Shown here: in pieces, positions 50,451-59,835 of the stretch
How positions within the stretch are numbered: position 1 is the first letter of the stretch
Layout of the letters: each line of letters starts with the position of its first letter
DNA from: Inquilinus sp042743185
Lineage (GTDB): Bacteria; Pseudomonadota; Alphaproteobacteria; DSM-16000; Inquilinaceae
Assembly (NCBI RefSeq): GCF_042743185.1
Contig: NZ_JBHYMS010000037.1
Location: 1 to 64,000 of the forward strand
DNA: 64,000 nucleotides
Direction of reading: 5' to 3'
Position numbers and translations under genes: made by a program
Notes under the pieces: generated by a model
The model's input: only the letters and a program-made list of their open reading frames with translations
The model's database searches: none
Told to the model about the DNA's origin: nothing

Positions 50451-52535
50451 ATGCGAAGGCTCCGTCGCCCGGCCGTGGCGCTGGGGATCGGCCTGGTCCT
50501 GGGCTGCAGCCAGCTGCTGCCCGGCGCCGGCTTCCTGCAGCGTCTCGGCATTGACGTGCTGCTGCGGCTCGACCGGCCGCTCGGCTGGACGTCCCGGCCG
50601 CTGCCGCACCGCCTGCCGGTGGCGGTGGTGGCGATCCGGGAGGAGACCTACCGCACCCCGCCGCTGTGGAACCGGCCGAAGGTCTCCTGGACGCCGGAGC
50701 TCGCTCAGGTGCTGGCCGGTCTGGCCCAGGGCGGGGCTGCGGTGATCGGCCTGGACGAGATCTTCCCGACCACGCTGGACCGGCGGGATCTGATCGAGAG
50801 ATACGATCGGCCGTTGAAGCAGGCGCTGGCCGCGATCGCGCCGACCGGCCGGATCGTCCTCGGCTTCGCCCAGTCCGGCGATGTCCCGGTGCGGCCGGAG
50901 CAGGGGCAGGTCACGGCGGTCGGGGGCGACCGCAACCTGAGCCCGGTCAACCTGCATTACGACCCCGACAACGTGGTCCGGACCTACCCGGCCGTCATGC
51001 GGCGCCAGGACGGCGGGGACACCGTGCCGACCTTGGCGGCGGAGCTCGTCGCCCGGGCCGGCCGTGCCGTGCCGCAGGGTGTTTCGGTGATCGACTTCAC
51101 CATCGGTCCGCGCGACGTGCCGATCTATGACTTCGCCGACCTGGCTGCCTGCGCCGAGGCCGGCCAGGCCGACTTCTTCCGCCGCGAATTCGCCGACCGC
51201 ATCGTCATCATCGGTCCGCTGCTCGATGTCGAGGACCGCCACCTCACGGCGCGGCGGCTGCTCGCCGAGGCGTCGGACCACGACCCGGCGGCGCGCTGTG
51301 CGCGCCCGCCGGCGCCGATGGCCAGCACGCTCAGCCGGTCCAACATGCCGGGCACCCTGGTCCACGCCGTCGCGGCGCTGACCTTCGCCCTCGGCCGGGC
51401 GCCGCAGATGCTGCCGCCGCCGGCCGCCGCTGCCGTGGTCGGGGTCGCCTCGACCGCGCTGGGGATGTTTCTGTTCCTGCTGGCGCCGGGCTGGGGCGTG
51501 CTGGCGCTGCTCGGCGCCGCCGCGGTCGCGGTCCTGGCCTCGCTGCCGGCGCTCGGTAGCGGCATCGTCCCGCCGCTCTTGCCGCTGCTGCTGGCCTTCG
51601 CCCTGACCTACACCGCGGTCTATGTCTACCGTTTCGTGGTCGAGGACCGGACGCGGCGCCGGGTGGTGCACGCCTTCCGCCACTATCTCGCCCCGGCATT
51701 GGTCGAGCGGCTGGCCGAGAATCCCGACGCCCTGACCCTCGCCGGCGAGACCCGGCCGATCACCATCGCCTTCTACGACATCGCCGGCTTCACCGATCTG
51801 AGCGAACGGCTGGAGGACGAGCCGGAACGGCTGGTCGAGGTGGTCAACGGCCTGCTGGCCCGCGTCGCCGATGCGGTCGAGCGCCATGGCGGCTATGTCG
51901 ACAAGTTCATCGGCGATTCGGTGATGGCGGTGTGGGGCGCGCCGCTGCCCGATTCCCGCGCCGCGGAGCACGCCGTCGCCGCGGGCATGGACGCCTTCGT
52001 GGCGCTCGGCCGGTACAACCGCACCGCGATGCAGGACCAGGGCCTGCCGCCGCTCGGCCTGCGGGCCGGCATCAACTCCGGCCCGGCCGTGGTCGGCAAT
52101 GTCGGGTCGCCGACCCGGCTGAACTATACGGTCCTCGGCGACGCGGTGAACCTGGCCTCGCGGCTGGAAGGCGCCAACAAGCTCTACGGCAGCCGACTGA
52201 TGATCGGCGAGGCGACCTATCGCGCCCTGCCGCGGCGCTGGCTGGTGCGGCGGCTCGACTATCTGGCGGTCAAGGGCAAGCTGCGGCCGGTCCGGGTGTA
52301 CGAGCCGATCGCGCCGCTGGTCGATGCCACGGCCGAGCAGGTGCAGGCCGTGCGGCGGTTCCACGCCGCGCTGGCCCTCTACTACCGCCGCCGCTTCGCC
52401 GAGGCGGCGGAGCGCTTCGCCGAGATGGCCGGCACCGATCCGGCCGCCGCGCTCTACCGCGACCGCGCGAAGGCCTGCGCCCAGGCGCCGCCGCCGGCCG
52501 ACTGGGACCGCAGCCATAGTCTGACCACGAAATGA
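50451..52535 (+). CDS. CHASE2-domain adenylate/guanylate cyclase
   Basis: 694 residues. A long extracytoplasmic CHASE2 sensor (about 40-300) is followed by two to three membrane segments (PAAAAVVGVASTALGMFLFL, GIVPPLLPLLLAFALTYTAV) and a class III cyclase domain. Catalytic residues are complete: metal Asp in IAFYDIAGFTDLSERL and KFIGDSVMAVWG, and GDAVNLASRLEGANK with Asp, Asn and Arg. It turns an outside signal into cAMP or cGMP. The last 60 residues form a TPR-like helical tail. It lies between a secreted protein and an M48 lipoprotein. Confidence 0.92.
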   Translation: MRRLRRPAVALGIGLVLGCSQLLPGAGFLQRLGIDVLLRLDRPLGWTSRPLPHRLPVAVVAIREETYRTPPLWNRPKVSWTPELAQVLAGLAQGGAAVIGLDEIFPTTLDRRDLIERYDRPLKQALAAIAPTGRIVLGFAQSGDVPVRPEQGQVTAVGGDRNLSPVNLHYDPDNVVRTYPAVMRRQDGGDTVPTLAAELVARAGRAVPQGVSVIDFTIGPRDVPIYDFADLAACAEAGQADFFRREFADRIVIIGPLLDVEDRHLTARRLLAEASDHDPAARCARPPAPMASTLSRSNMPGTLVHAVAALTFALGRAPQMLPPPAAAAVVGVASTALGMFLFLLAPGWGVLALLGAAAVAVLASLPALGSGIVPPLLPLLLAFALTYTAVYVYRFVVEDRTRRRVVHAFRHYLAPALVERLAENPDALTLAGETRPITIAFYDIAGFTDLSERLEDEPERLVEVVNGLLARVADAVERHGGYVDKFIGDSVMAVWGAPLPDSRAAEHAVAAGMDAFVALGRYNRTAMQDQGLPPLGLRAGINSGPAVVGNVGSPTRLNYTVLGDAVNLASRLEGANKLYGSRLMIGEATYRALPRRWLVRRLDYLAVKGKLRPVRVYEPIAPLVDATAEQVQAVRRFHAALALYYRRRFAEAAERFAEMAGTDPAAALYRDRAKACAQAPPPADWDRSHSLTTK

Positions 52536-52545
52536 GGGGGATATT

Positions 52546-53499
52546 TTGAACACGCCATTCACCACCCTGCATCGCCGCTTCTTTCTCGCCGGGGCCGGCA
52601 CCAGCCTCGCGGCGCTCGCGCTCGGCGGCTGCCAGACCGTGCAGAACTACGCCAGCGACCCGGTGTCGGCGGCCAGCACCATCGGCCAGCTGTTCGCCTC
52701 GAAGGAGATGAGTCCGACCGAGGAGCTGGCGATGGGCGAGGGGCTGTATCCCCGCCTGGTCGCGGATTCGGGCGGGGCCTACCCGAACGCCCGGGTCCAG
52801 TCGGCGGTGCGCGGCTTCGCCGAGCCGCTGTTCCGTGTCTCCAAGCGGCAGTTCCGGTGGGAGATCACGGTGCTGGACGACAACAGCCCGAACGCCTGGG
52901 CTCTGCCGGGCGGCAAGCTGGGCATCAACAAGGGCCTGCTGCGCTACGTCGCCAGCGAGTCCGAGCTGGCGGCCGTGATCGCGCATGAGATGGGCCATGC
53001 CGAGCTGAGCCATCAGGTGCAGGAGCTCGACCGCAAGGGCATGCTCGACCGGCTGGCCGCCTTCGGCAAGGGCGTCGCCCAGACCGAGATCAGCGCCCAG
53101 GCCGGGTCGCTGAGCGGGGTGGTCGAGCCGCTGAGCAGTGCCGCCCTCGACCAGCTCGAAGGCCCGGTCAAGGCGCTGGTCACCTCCGGCTACTCGCGCA
53201 GCCACGAGCGTGAGGCCGACGCCTATGTGCTGACTGTCTTCCGCGCCACCGGCTACGATCCGCGCCAGGCCTCGGCGGTGTTCAAGACCCTGGATTCGCT
53301 GGTGCCGCCGGGCGAGGACAACACCACCTCGCTGTTCTCGTCGCATCCCGACACCCGCGACCGCATCGAGCTGATCGACGAGGCGGCGGCGAAGCTGCCG
53401 GCCGGCGGCGGGTCTGTCGGATCGGCGGACTTCGCCACGATCAAGGCGGTGTTCCCGACCCGGCGCTACTATCTGCGCAACCCGGCGGAGGCGAGCTGA
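52546..53499 (+). CDS. M48-family metalloprotease, lipoprotein
   Basis: 317 residues from a TTG at 52546 with GAGGGGG just before it. The signal RRFFLAGAGTSLAALALGGC carries a lipobox with Cys26-like position and a Tat-like RR. The zinc motif is VIAHEMGHAELSH, with the third ligand Glu in SHEREADAYVLTVF. Family M48 includes LoiP/BepA, which trim outer-membrane or periplasmic proteins. It begins ten bases after the CHASE2 cyclase stop, so the three genes form an operon. Confidence 0.88.
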   Translation: MNTPFTTLHRRFFLAGAGTSLAALALGGCQTVQNYASDPVSAASTIGQLFASKEMSPTEELAMGEGLYPRLVADSGGAYPNARVQSAVRGFAEPLFRVSKRQFRWEITVLDDNSPNAWALPGGKLGINKGLLRYVASESELAAVIAHEMGHAELSHQVQELDRKGMLDRLAAFGKGVAQTEISAQAGSLSGVVEPLSSAALDQLEGPVKALVTSGYSRSHEREADAYVLTVFRATGYDPRQASAVFKTLDSLVPPGEDNTTSLFSSHPDTRDRIELIDEAAAKLPAGGGSVGSADFATIKAVFPTRRYYLRNPAEAS

Positions 53500-53594
53500 A
53501 CCGCTGGGCCCGCGTCATCGCGGCCCCTCCGTTCCGCCGCGCGACCTGTTATCATGGCGGTCGATGGGCGGCGTATCGGCGGACGGAACGAGGG

Positions 53595-54326
53595 ATGAGC
53601 GGCATTTGGGGTAAGATCGTCGGTGCGGCCGCAGGGCTGGCCATCGGCGGCCCGATCGGGGCGCTGCTGGGCGCCGTGGCCGGCCATGCCGTCGACTGGT
53701 ATCGCGGCCAGCCGCCGGCCGATGGCGACGCCACCCAGCACATCGCCTTCACCATCGGCGTGATCGCGCTGGGCGCCAAGATGGCGAAGGCCGACGGCGC
53801 GGTGACGGCGGAGGAGGTGTCGGCCTTCCGCCGGGTCTTCCGCGTGCCGCCGGAGGAAGAGGCGAATGTCGAGCGCCTGTTCAACCTGGCACGCCGCGAT
53901 TCGGCGGGGTTCGAGCCCTATGCCCGGCAGCTCGCCGGCATGTTCAAGGACCGGCCGGAGGTGCTGGAGGAGCTGCTCCAGTGCCTGTTCCATATCGCCA
54001 AGGCCGATGGCGACGTGAAGCCGGCGGAACTGGACTATCTGCGCGCCGTGGCCGGGCTGTTCGGCCTGGCCCAGTCCGACTTCCATCGCCTGTGTGCCGA
54101 GGAATGCGCCGGCTGCGACGTCGATCCCTACGGCGTGCTGGGGGTCGAGCGGCAGATCGACGACGAGAGCCTGAAGGCGGCCTATCGCCGGCTGATCCGC
54201 GAGCACCACCCGGACCGGCTGGTGGCCCGCGGCATGCCGGCCGACTTCATCGCCGTCGCCACCGACAAGATGGCCCGGATCAACGCCGCCTACGACATCA
54301 TCCGGCGCGAGCGGAAGCTGGCGTAG
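53595..54326 (+). CDS. djlA: DjlA-like TerB-J-domain co-chaperone
   Basis: 243 residues. An N-terminal Gly-rich membrane-type segment (AAAGLAIGGPIGALLGAVAG H) is followed by a TerB-like domain with Asp-rich loops (AKADGAVTAEE, AKADGDVKPAE) and a C-terminal J domain: YGVLGVERQIDDESLKAAY RRLIREHHPDRL with the essential HPD. DjlA partners DnaK and helps envelope signalling. The J domain at the C-terminus is the classical DjlA order. Confidence 0.9.
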   Translation: MSGIWGKIVGAAAGLAIGGPIGALLGAVAGHAVDWYRGQPPADGDATQHIAFTIGVIALGAKMAKADGAVTAEEVSAFRRVFRVPPEEEANVERLFNLARRDSAGFEPYARQLAGMFKDRPEVLEELLQCLFHIAKADGDVKPAELDYLRAVAGLFGLAQSDFHRLCAEECAGCDVDPYGVLGVERQIDDESLKAAYRRLIREHHPDRLVARGMPADFIAVATDKMARINAAYDIIRRERKLA

Positions 54327-54526
54327 CGGCGGGGCGAGGCCGGACCGGTCTCGCGGGCCTCCGCCATCGTCGCAGGCCCTGCGGCATCTCTATGAGGTTG
54401 ATCCTATTGCGGATCTATATTCAGATCGGTCGTGATTTTCCCGGACGGCCGGCTTACCCGGAACACTGTTAAACTTGAGCCGGTCGATAGAGATATTTAC
54501 CCATCACTGATTGCGGAGCAGGTCGG

Positions 54527-55738
54527 GTGAAAATACCGCTTGTCGATCTGAAGGCGCAGAACGCCTCGCTGCGCGAATCGATTGAAGATGCCGCAATGCG
54601 CGTTCTCAGATCCGGTAGATACGGACTCGGCGACGAAGTGGATGTGTTTCAGAAGGGCTTCGCTGATTTTTGCGAAACTTCATATGCTGTGGCAGTCAAT
54701 TCCGGAACCTCCGCCCTGCATCTTGCGCTGTTGGCCTGTGGCATTGGAGCGGGCGATGAGGTCATCACAGTGGCGTTCACCTTCGTGGCGACCATCGCGG
54801 CCATCCAATATACCGGCGCGCGCCCGGTTCTCGTCGACATCGAACCCCATGCGTGGACGATCGACGCCGAGGCGGTCAGAGCCGCGATCACGCCACGCAC
54901 GAAGGCGATCGTTCCTGTGCATCTGCATGGGCGCCCGGCCGAAATGGCCGCGCTTGCGGCTTTGGCGGAAGCGCATGATCTCTGGCTGATCGAGGATGCA
55001 TCGCAGGCCCATGGCGCCCTCCACAATGGACGCCGTATCGGCGGGATCGGCGACATCGGCACGTTCAGCTTCTACCCGTCCAAACCGCTTGGCGCGCTCG
55101 GGGAGGGCGGCGCCATCGTCACCGACAATCCCGACCTGGCTGAACGGGTCCGCCTGCTGCGCCATTGGGGACAGGCCCAGCAGGGCACGCACACCCTCGC
55201 CGGCTTCAACATGCGGATGGACGCGGTACAGGCGGCCATGCTGCGGGTGAAGCTCGACCACGTGGACCGCTGGTCGGCGGCGCGGGCCCGTCACGCTCGA
55301 CAGTACCGCGCAGGGCTGGGCGACGGCATCGCCTATCCGATGGCGTTTGCGGGATGCAGCGACGTCCACCATGTGTTTGCCATCGAAGTTTCCAACCGTG
55401 ACAGCGTGCGCGCGGCGCTTGCGGTCGCGGGCATCGAGACCGGGGTTCACTATCCGCGGCCGGTGCACCTGCAGCCCGCCTACGCCGACCTCGGTTACCG
55501 GCGAGGGGATTTTCCGATCGCCGAGCATGTCTCCGCCAGAACCCTGTCCCTGCCGATCTTCGCCGAGATGACGGAGCAGCAGGTCGACGAGGTCTGTCGC
55601 GTGACGCGGCAGGCGATCGAGCGGTCCGAACGCACACCGGACCCCGGCATCGGGATCGAGGCGGGACTTGGCGATGCGGCGGAAACGCGCGCCTTGTCCT
55701 GCGGCACGCCGCTACCGCAGCATGCCAAACCGGTTTAG
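54527..55738 (+). CDS. DegT/DnrJ/EryC1/StrS aminotransferase
   Basis: 403 residues from a GTG. PLP-dependent sugar aminotransferase: the Schiff-base lysine is in FSFYPSKPLGALGEGGAIV; the Asp/His pocket is WLIEDASQAHGA; substrate loop AGFNMRMDAVQAAMLRVKL. Family members make amino groups on nucleotide sugars from keto sugars, as WlbE/PseC do. It begins a surface-glycan cluster. The last 30 residues after the conserved fold look degenerate and overlap the convergent radical SAM gene by 27 bases. Codon use is less GC-biased than in the chromosome around it. Confidence 0.9.
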   Translation: MKIPLVDLKAQNASLRESIEDAAMRVLRSGRYGLGDEVDVFQKGFADFCETSYAVAVNSGTSALHLALLACGIGAGDEVITVAFTFVATIAAIQYTGARPVLVDIEPHAWTIDAEAVRAAITPRTKAIVPVHLHGRPAEMAALAALAEAHDLWLIEDASQAHGALHNGRRIGGIGDIGTFSFYPSKPLGALGEGGAIVTDNPDLAERVRLLRHWGQAQQGTHTLAGFNMRMDAVQAAMLRVKLDHVDRWSAARARHARQYRAGLGDGIAYPMAFAGCSDVHHVFAIEVSNRDSVRAALAVAGIETGVHYPRPVHLQPAYADLGYRRGDFPIAEHVSARTLSLPIFAEMTEQQVDEVCRVTRQAIERSERTPDPGIGIEAGLGDAAETRALSCGTPLPQHAKPV

Positions 55739-56761
55739 CGCGATGTGGACCAGATGGCTGAAGGCGAACTTGCTGGCGTCGTAGGGTAGATCGCAGCCCC
55801 GGCATGCGTCGATGCTTTCCGGCTGCCGGGCAAGCAGGGCCGCGCGCATCCGCTGGTACTTTGCCCCGTTCCAGATCGAGGGCAGGCTGTCGGTGATCAG
55901 GTTGCCCAGCACCGTCTTGTGCCGCAGGTCGCGGCAGCAGGCGACCACATCGCCGTTCGACGCCACATACAGCGACATCCATGGATATGGACACAGATTG
56001 TAGCTGCGGCTGACCGCCTTCTTGCGCTCGGCCATGTCCGGAACATGCCCGCAGGCGTTGTGGAATGTCCGGGTCTTGAAGGTGAGGGCCCGGCCTCCGG
56101 AAAACATGCGCTTCAGGTCGGAGAACCGCGTCGCCAGCGCCTCGGCATCGTCGAGCGCGAAGGACGAGATGTCCGTCAGCTGGATGCCGATATGGGCCAG
56201 CGCATCATCGCCTGCCACGCCCAGGATGTTGCGCCGGATCCGGTCCCAGGACCCGGCCTGGCCGCGATGTGCCTCGAACAGCGCTTCGTCCGAGCAGAAA
56301 TCGACATGCAGGACGTACCGCACCCCCTCCTGCCGCGGCAGCGTGGCCAGCCTCGCCGGCGTGCAATAGAAGCCGTTCGTCGCGAAGATGAAGTGCCGCC
56401 AGCCGAGCCCGATGGCCCGGACGCAGATGTCGTCGAAACCACGATTCAGAAACGGCTCGCCGTCCAGCGTCCAATGCATCACATCCGTCTTGACGCCGCC
56501 GTCGCGCAGCCGGGTCAGGATCAGCTCCGCCGTGTCGGGGCTCAGCATGGAGCGCGCGACATGGTCGAAGTGCCGTGGATCCGATTGCGGACAGAATGCG
56601 CATTTGAAGTTGCAGCTGTTGGTCAGCTCCAGCGAGACTTCCTCGGGCGGATAGTCCAGCACGGTGTCACCCCGGACCTTCCAGGACAGCCCGGCCCTGG
56701 CATAACGCATGGTGCGGCCCAGGGCCCGCCTGGCGCGGGTGACAGGGTCAATAGGCACCAC
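55712..56761 (-). CDS. Radical SAM/SPASM protein
   Basis: 349 residues from a GTG. The radical SAM cluster site is CNFKCAFCPQSD (CxxxCxxC). A C-terminal SPASM-type cluster motif is CPYPWMSLYVASNGDVVACC RDL and DACRGC. SPASM enzymes modify peptides or, in glycan clusters, sugar or lipid moieties. It overlaps the phosphoglycosyl transferase by 14 bases, an arrangement that couples them. Its role in surface-glycan synthesis is inference from position only. Confidence 0.85.
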   Translation of the reverse strand: MVPIDPVTRARRALGRTMRYARAGLSWKVRGDTVLDYPPEEVSLELTNSCNFKCAFCPQSDPRHFDHVARSMLSPDTAELILTRLRDGGVKTDVMHWTLDGEPFLNRGFDDICVRAIGLGWRHFIFATNGFYCTPARLATLPRQEGVRYVLHVDFCSDEALFEAHRGQAGSWDRIRRNILGVAGDDALAHIGIQLTDISSFALDDAEALATRFSDLKRMFSGGRALTFKTRTFHNACGHVPDMAERKKAVSRSYNLCPYPWMSLYVASNGDVVACCRDLRHKTVLGNLITDSLPSIWNGAKYQRMRAALLARQPESIDACRGCDLPYDASKFAFSHLVHIALNRFGMLR

Positions 56762-57389
56762 TGCCGCCCATCACCGCCCTGAAGGTCCGGCGAATGATCA
56801 GGAACTCCACGGCGGGCGTCCAATCCATGACGTATCGCAGGTCGAGGGCCATGAGATCGGCAAAACTGGTGTTGTTGCGTCCCGAGACCTGCCACAGGCC
56901 GGTTATTCCGGGCCGTGTCCAATGGCGTTTGCGGACCCACTCGTCGTAACCGGCATGCGGGAAGGGGCCCTGCTCGAAGTCGCGGACGTCGAACGGCCTC
57001 GGCCCGACGAGGCTCATGTCGCCCAAAAGAACGTTCAGCAGTTGCGGGATCTCGTCGATGCTATAGCGGCGGAGGAACCTGCCGAGGCGGGTGATGCGGG
57101 GATCGTGCCGCGGCAGGTAGAGGAACGGGACCTCGGCGTCGCCGGCTGAGTCCGGCGGCGGGCTGCCCTTCCTCATGCTGCGGAACTTGTAGATCGTGAA
57201 GGGCCTGCCCTGCCATCCGATCCGTCGCTGGCAGAAGAACGGCGAGCCCCGCAGGTCCAGGGCGACCAGAATGGCGACGAGGGCGAGCGGCAGCGCGAGC
57301 ACCAGCAGCAGGATCGCCGAAACGGCGACGTCAAAGATGCGCTTGCCCGAGATCGGGACGCGGAATGCGGTGGCCGAGGACGTCGTCAT
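56748..57389 (-). CDS. Phosphoglycosyl transferase (bacterial sugar transferase)
   Basis: 213 residues, the short form with one membrane anchor (IFDVAVSAILLLVLALPLAL). Signature blocks: ITIYKFRSMR-like FTIYKFRSMR, DEIPQLLNVLLGDMSLVGPR P with the catalytic Asp-Glu, and RPGITGLWQVSGRNN. It transfers a sugar-1-phosphate to undecaprenyl phosphate, starting the repeat unit of an O antigen or exopolysaccharide. Its start overlaps the stop of the next upstream gene by four bases. Confidence 0.92.
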   Translation of the reverse strand: MTTSSATAFRVPISGKRIFDVAVSAILLLVLALPLALVAILVALDLRGSPFFCQRRIGWQGRPFTIYKFRSMRKGSPPPDSAGDAEVPFLYLPRHDPRITRLGRFLRRYSIDEIPQLLNVLLGDMSLVGPRPFDVRDFEQGPFPHAGYDEWVRKRHWTRPGITGLWQVSGRNNTSFADLMALDLRYVMDWTPAVEFLIIRRTFRAVMGGSGAY

Positions 57390-58861
57390 CGTCGCGGCTG
57401 CGCTTCCCGCGCCAGCAGAAACGCCGCCTTCCGCTGCATGTCCCGCAGGAACTCCCGCGGCCCCATCATCCGCAGCAGCTTGATCGCGTACAGGGACAGC
57501 GCCACGGGGTTCTGCAGCAATCTGCGGATCTTCAGCCGCCGCGCCCGGGTCATGGCCCAGAGCAGGTCGGCCTCGTTCAGATCCTCGTATCGCAGGACGG
57601 ACGAGCCCTGCCCTTCGTATTCGCTCCAGTTGGTCGTGCGCAGCCAGCCGTTTCTCCGGGCCTGGTCGAACAGCTCCGTTCCCGGGATCGGGATGGCGAT
57701 GGAGGCCTGAAACGATGTCGTCCTGAGCGCGGCGGCCGCCTGCAGGGTCCGCTCCAGCGTCTGCCGGGTTTCGCCCGGCAGCCCGAAGACGTAGCTCGCA
57801 TGGGTCAGCAGGCCGGCCCTGCGGCAGCGCCGGACCAGCGCCTCCACGGTCTCGCGGCGGACCCTCTTCCTGGCCGCGAGCCCGATCTCCGGATCGAAGG
57901 TCTCGACCCCGAACTTGACCCCGGAGCATCCGGCCTTCTTCATGCGTCTCAGGGTCTCTTTTGAGATGCCCCGGTCGATCCAGCACGACCAGTGCAGCCG
58001 GACGGGAAGAGCCTCCATCAGCGCCGAGATCTCGATGGCGCGCTTCTCCGTGAAGAACGAGTCGTCGAAGAAGATCTCCCTGACCCCATGATCGGTCGCC
58101 AGCGCCAGGATCTCCTGACGCACATTGTCCAGCGGACGGTAGCGGAACCGCGAAGGCGCTCCGTAGTTGACGGAGGCCTCCACGCAGAAGGTGCACTGGA
58201 ACGAACAGCCGCGCGACGTCATCACCGCGGCATTGGGGAAGAACCGGGCGGACGGCTCGTTGTAGGTCTGGACAGTCGCAGGGTCCCGGTAGGGCGGCGG
58301 CAGCTCGCGAAGATCCAGAGGTTCGTGCCGGCCGCCGTCGATGATCTGCCCTTCCCGTAGATAGGCCAGGCCCTTCATCCGGGCGGCAGGCGGCTGGCCG
58401 CCATCCAGGCACCGGCAGAGATCCAGCAGGGTCTTCTCGTATTCGCCGATCAGGACGAAATCGGCGCGGCTGGACCGCAGGACGTGGTCCGGCATCGCAG
58501 TGGCGTGCTGCCCGGCCAGGCAGACTGTCGTTGCCGGGCGGAACGTCTTGATCGCGTCGCAGAAATCGAGGTCGCATGCGATCGAGGCCGTGGAGGTCTC
58601 CAGGACGACGATGTCATAAGCATGGTCCGCGATATGCTGCAGCGCCTGATCCTTCCTTTCCCCCAGGGCGATGCTGTCCCGCAGGACGGCCTCGATGCCA
58701 TGGGCCTTGAGGTAGCTGGTGGCGCTCGCAAGTGCGTAGGGAAAGGAATAGAACGGCATCGAGCGGTCACGCTTGCGGATCTGCGCCCAGCGGACACCCG
58801 CACGAAGGCCGTATTCGGCCTCGCTCTCGATCCAGGGCTGATTCAGCAGCAATACGCTCAT
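57386..58861 (-). CDS. Cobalamin-binding radical SAM protein
   Basis: 491 residues from the ATG at 58861. N-terminal B12-binding Rossmann domain (LLNQPWIESEAEYGLRAGVR, and DIVVLETSTASIACDLDFCD), radical SAM core with SRGCSFQCTFCVEA (CxxxCxxC) near residue 215, then IFFDDSFFTEKRAIEISAL. Related B12-rSAM enzymes methylate unactivated carbons (BchE, HpnP, PhpK types). In this cluster a methylation or rearrangement of a sugar or lipid is plausible. Overlaps neighbours by four bases on both sides, so it is part of one operon. Confidence 0.88.
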   Translation of the reverse strand: MSVLLLNQPWIESEAEYGLRAGVRWAQIRKRDRSMPFYSFPYALASATSYLKAHGIEAVLRDSIALGERKDQALQHIADHAYDIVVLETSTASIACDLDFCDAIKTFRPATTVCLAGQHATAMPDHVLRSSRADFVLIGEYEKTLLDLCRCLDGGQPPAARMKGLAYLREGQIIDGGRHEPLDLRELPPPYRDPATVQTYNEPSARFFPNAAVMTSRGCSFQCTFCVEASVNYGAPSRFRYRPLDNVRQEILALATDHGVREIFFDDSFFTEKRAIEISALMEALPVRLHWSCWIDRGISKETLRRMKKAGCSGVKFGVETFDPEIGLAARKRVRRETVEALVRRCRRAGLLTHASYVFGLPGETRQTLERTLQAAAALRTTSFQASIAIPIPGTELFDQARRNGWLRTTNWSEYEGQGSSVLRYEDLNEADLLWAMTRARRLKIRRLLQNPVALSLYAIKLLRMMGPREFLRDMQRKAAFLLAREAQPRR

Positions 58862-59664
58862 GTCGAGGCGACCTTTCCGGTCATCAGCGCCATGCGGTGC
58901 TTCCAGAAGAAGATCGCGATATTGCAGAGATGGACCACGGACAGGCGGCTGAACCGCTTGCTGCTGCTCTGACGGTAGACGTGAGTGATCGCGACATCCG
59001 GCAGGTAGTAGTTCTTGTAGCCGGCGAGACGGGCGCGATAGCACCACTCCAGGTCTTCGCAATAGAACGGCTGCAGCAGCGTCCGGTCGAGCGCGCCGAT
59101 CCGGTCGATAACCTCCTTGCGCATGAAGAAGAAGGCGGTGATGAACCAGTCGACCTCGACCGCCCGATCGTGCCGCAGGTCGTTCATCAGGTACCGTTCG
59201 ACCGACCGCAGGCGCGGAAACAGCCGGTCCAGATGGGTGATGCGCCAGAAATAGGATCCCGGCGTCGGAAAGCGGCGGACATGGGCCTGCGGCGCGCCAT
59301 CGGGATAGAGCAGGCGACAGGTCGCGACAGCCGCATCCGCATGGGCATCCATGAAATTCACCATGGCCGCCAGCGTGTCGGGCTTCAGGATCGTGTCGGC
59401 GTTGAGCAGGAGAACGTAGCGGCCCCTGGCCAGCTCTATGCCCTTGTTGTTGTTTTCGATGAATCCGAGCTTTGTCGGGTTGGTGACGACAGACATTCGG
59501 CTATCGCGATACTTGTGAGCCAGCAGATCTCCGGTTTGATCCGTCGATGCGTTGTTGAACACGACCAATTCGAAATCCGCAGTGCTGGCCAGCACCGACG
59601 CCAGGCATGGATCGAGCTCCACGCCTTCGTTGGTCGAGATGACCACAACCGATATATCCGGCAT
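58858..59664 (-). CDS. Family 2 glycosyltransferase
   Basis: 268 residues from the ATG at 59664 (GGGAGG nine bases upstream). GT-A fold: MPDISVVVISTNEGVELDPC at the start, metal motif LLLNADTIL. C-terminal region FYCEDLEWCYRARLAGYKN is typical of rhamnosyltransferase-like GT2 enzymes (the ED segment). It adds a sugar to the lipid-linked unit. Confidence 0.9.
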   Translation of the reverse strand: MPDISVVVISTNEGVELDPCLASVLASTADFELVVFNNASTDQTGDLLAHKYRDSRMSVVTNPTKLGFIENNNKGIELARGRYVLLLNADTILKPDTLAAMVNFMDAHADAAVATCRLLYPDGAPQAHVRRFPTPGSYFWRITHLDRLFPRLRSVERYLMNDLRHDRAVEVDWFITAFFFMRKEVIDRIGALDRTLLQPFYCEDLEWCYRARLAGYKNYYLPDVAITHVYRQSSSKRFSRLSVVHLCNIAIFFWKHRMALMTGKVAST

Positions 59665-59835
59665 GTGAATCGGCCTCCCACCCGGAAACCAGTCTAGCAG
59701 AGGCAGTCGCCGGCGCAAAGGCAGGGCCGGTTATTTATCGAGTACGGCAACTCCGTAATACTGAGGATGGAATACGCCGGCCGAGAGTGATAATTTGCAA
59801 GAGCAGGCAGGTCGGGCTTTGGGGGAGGGCGCGGC

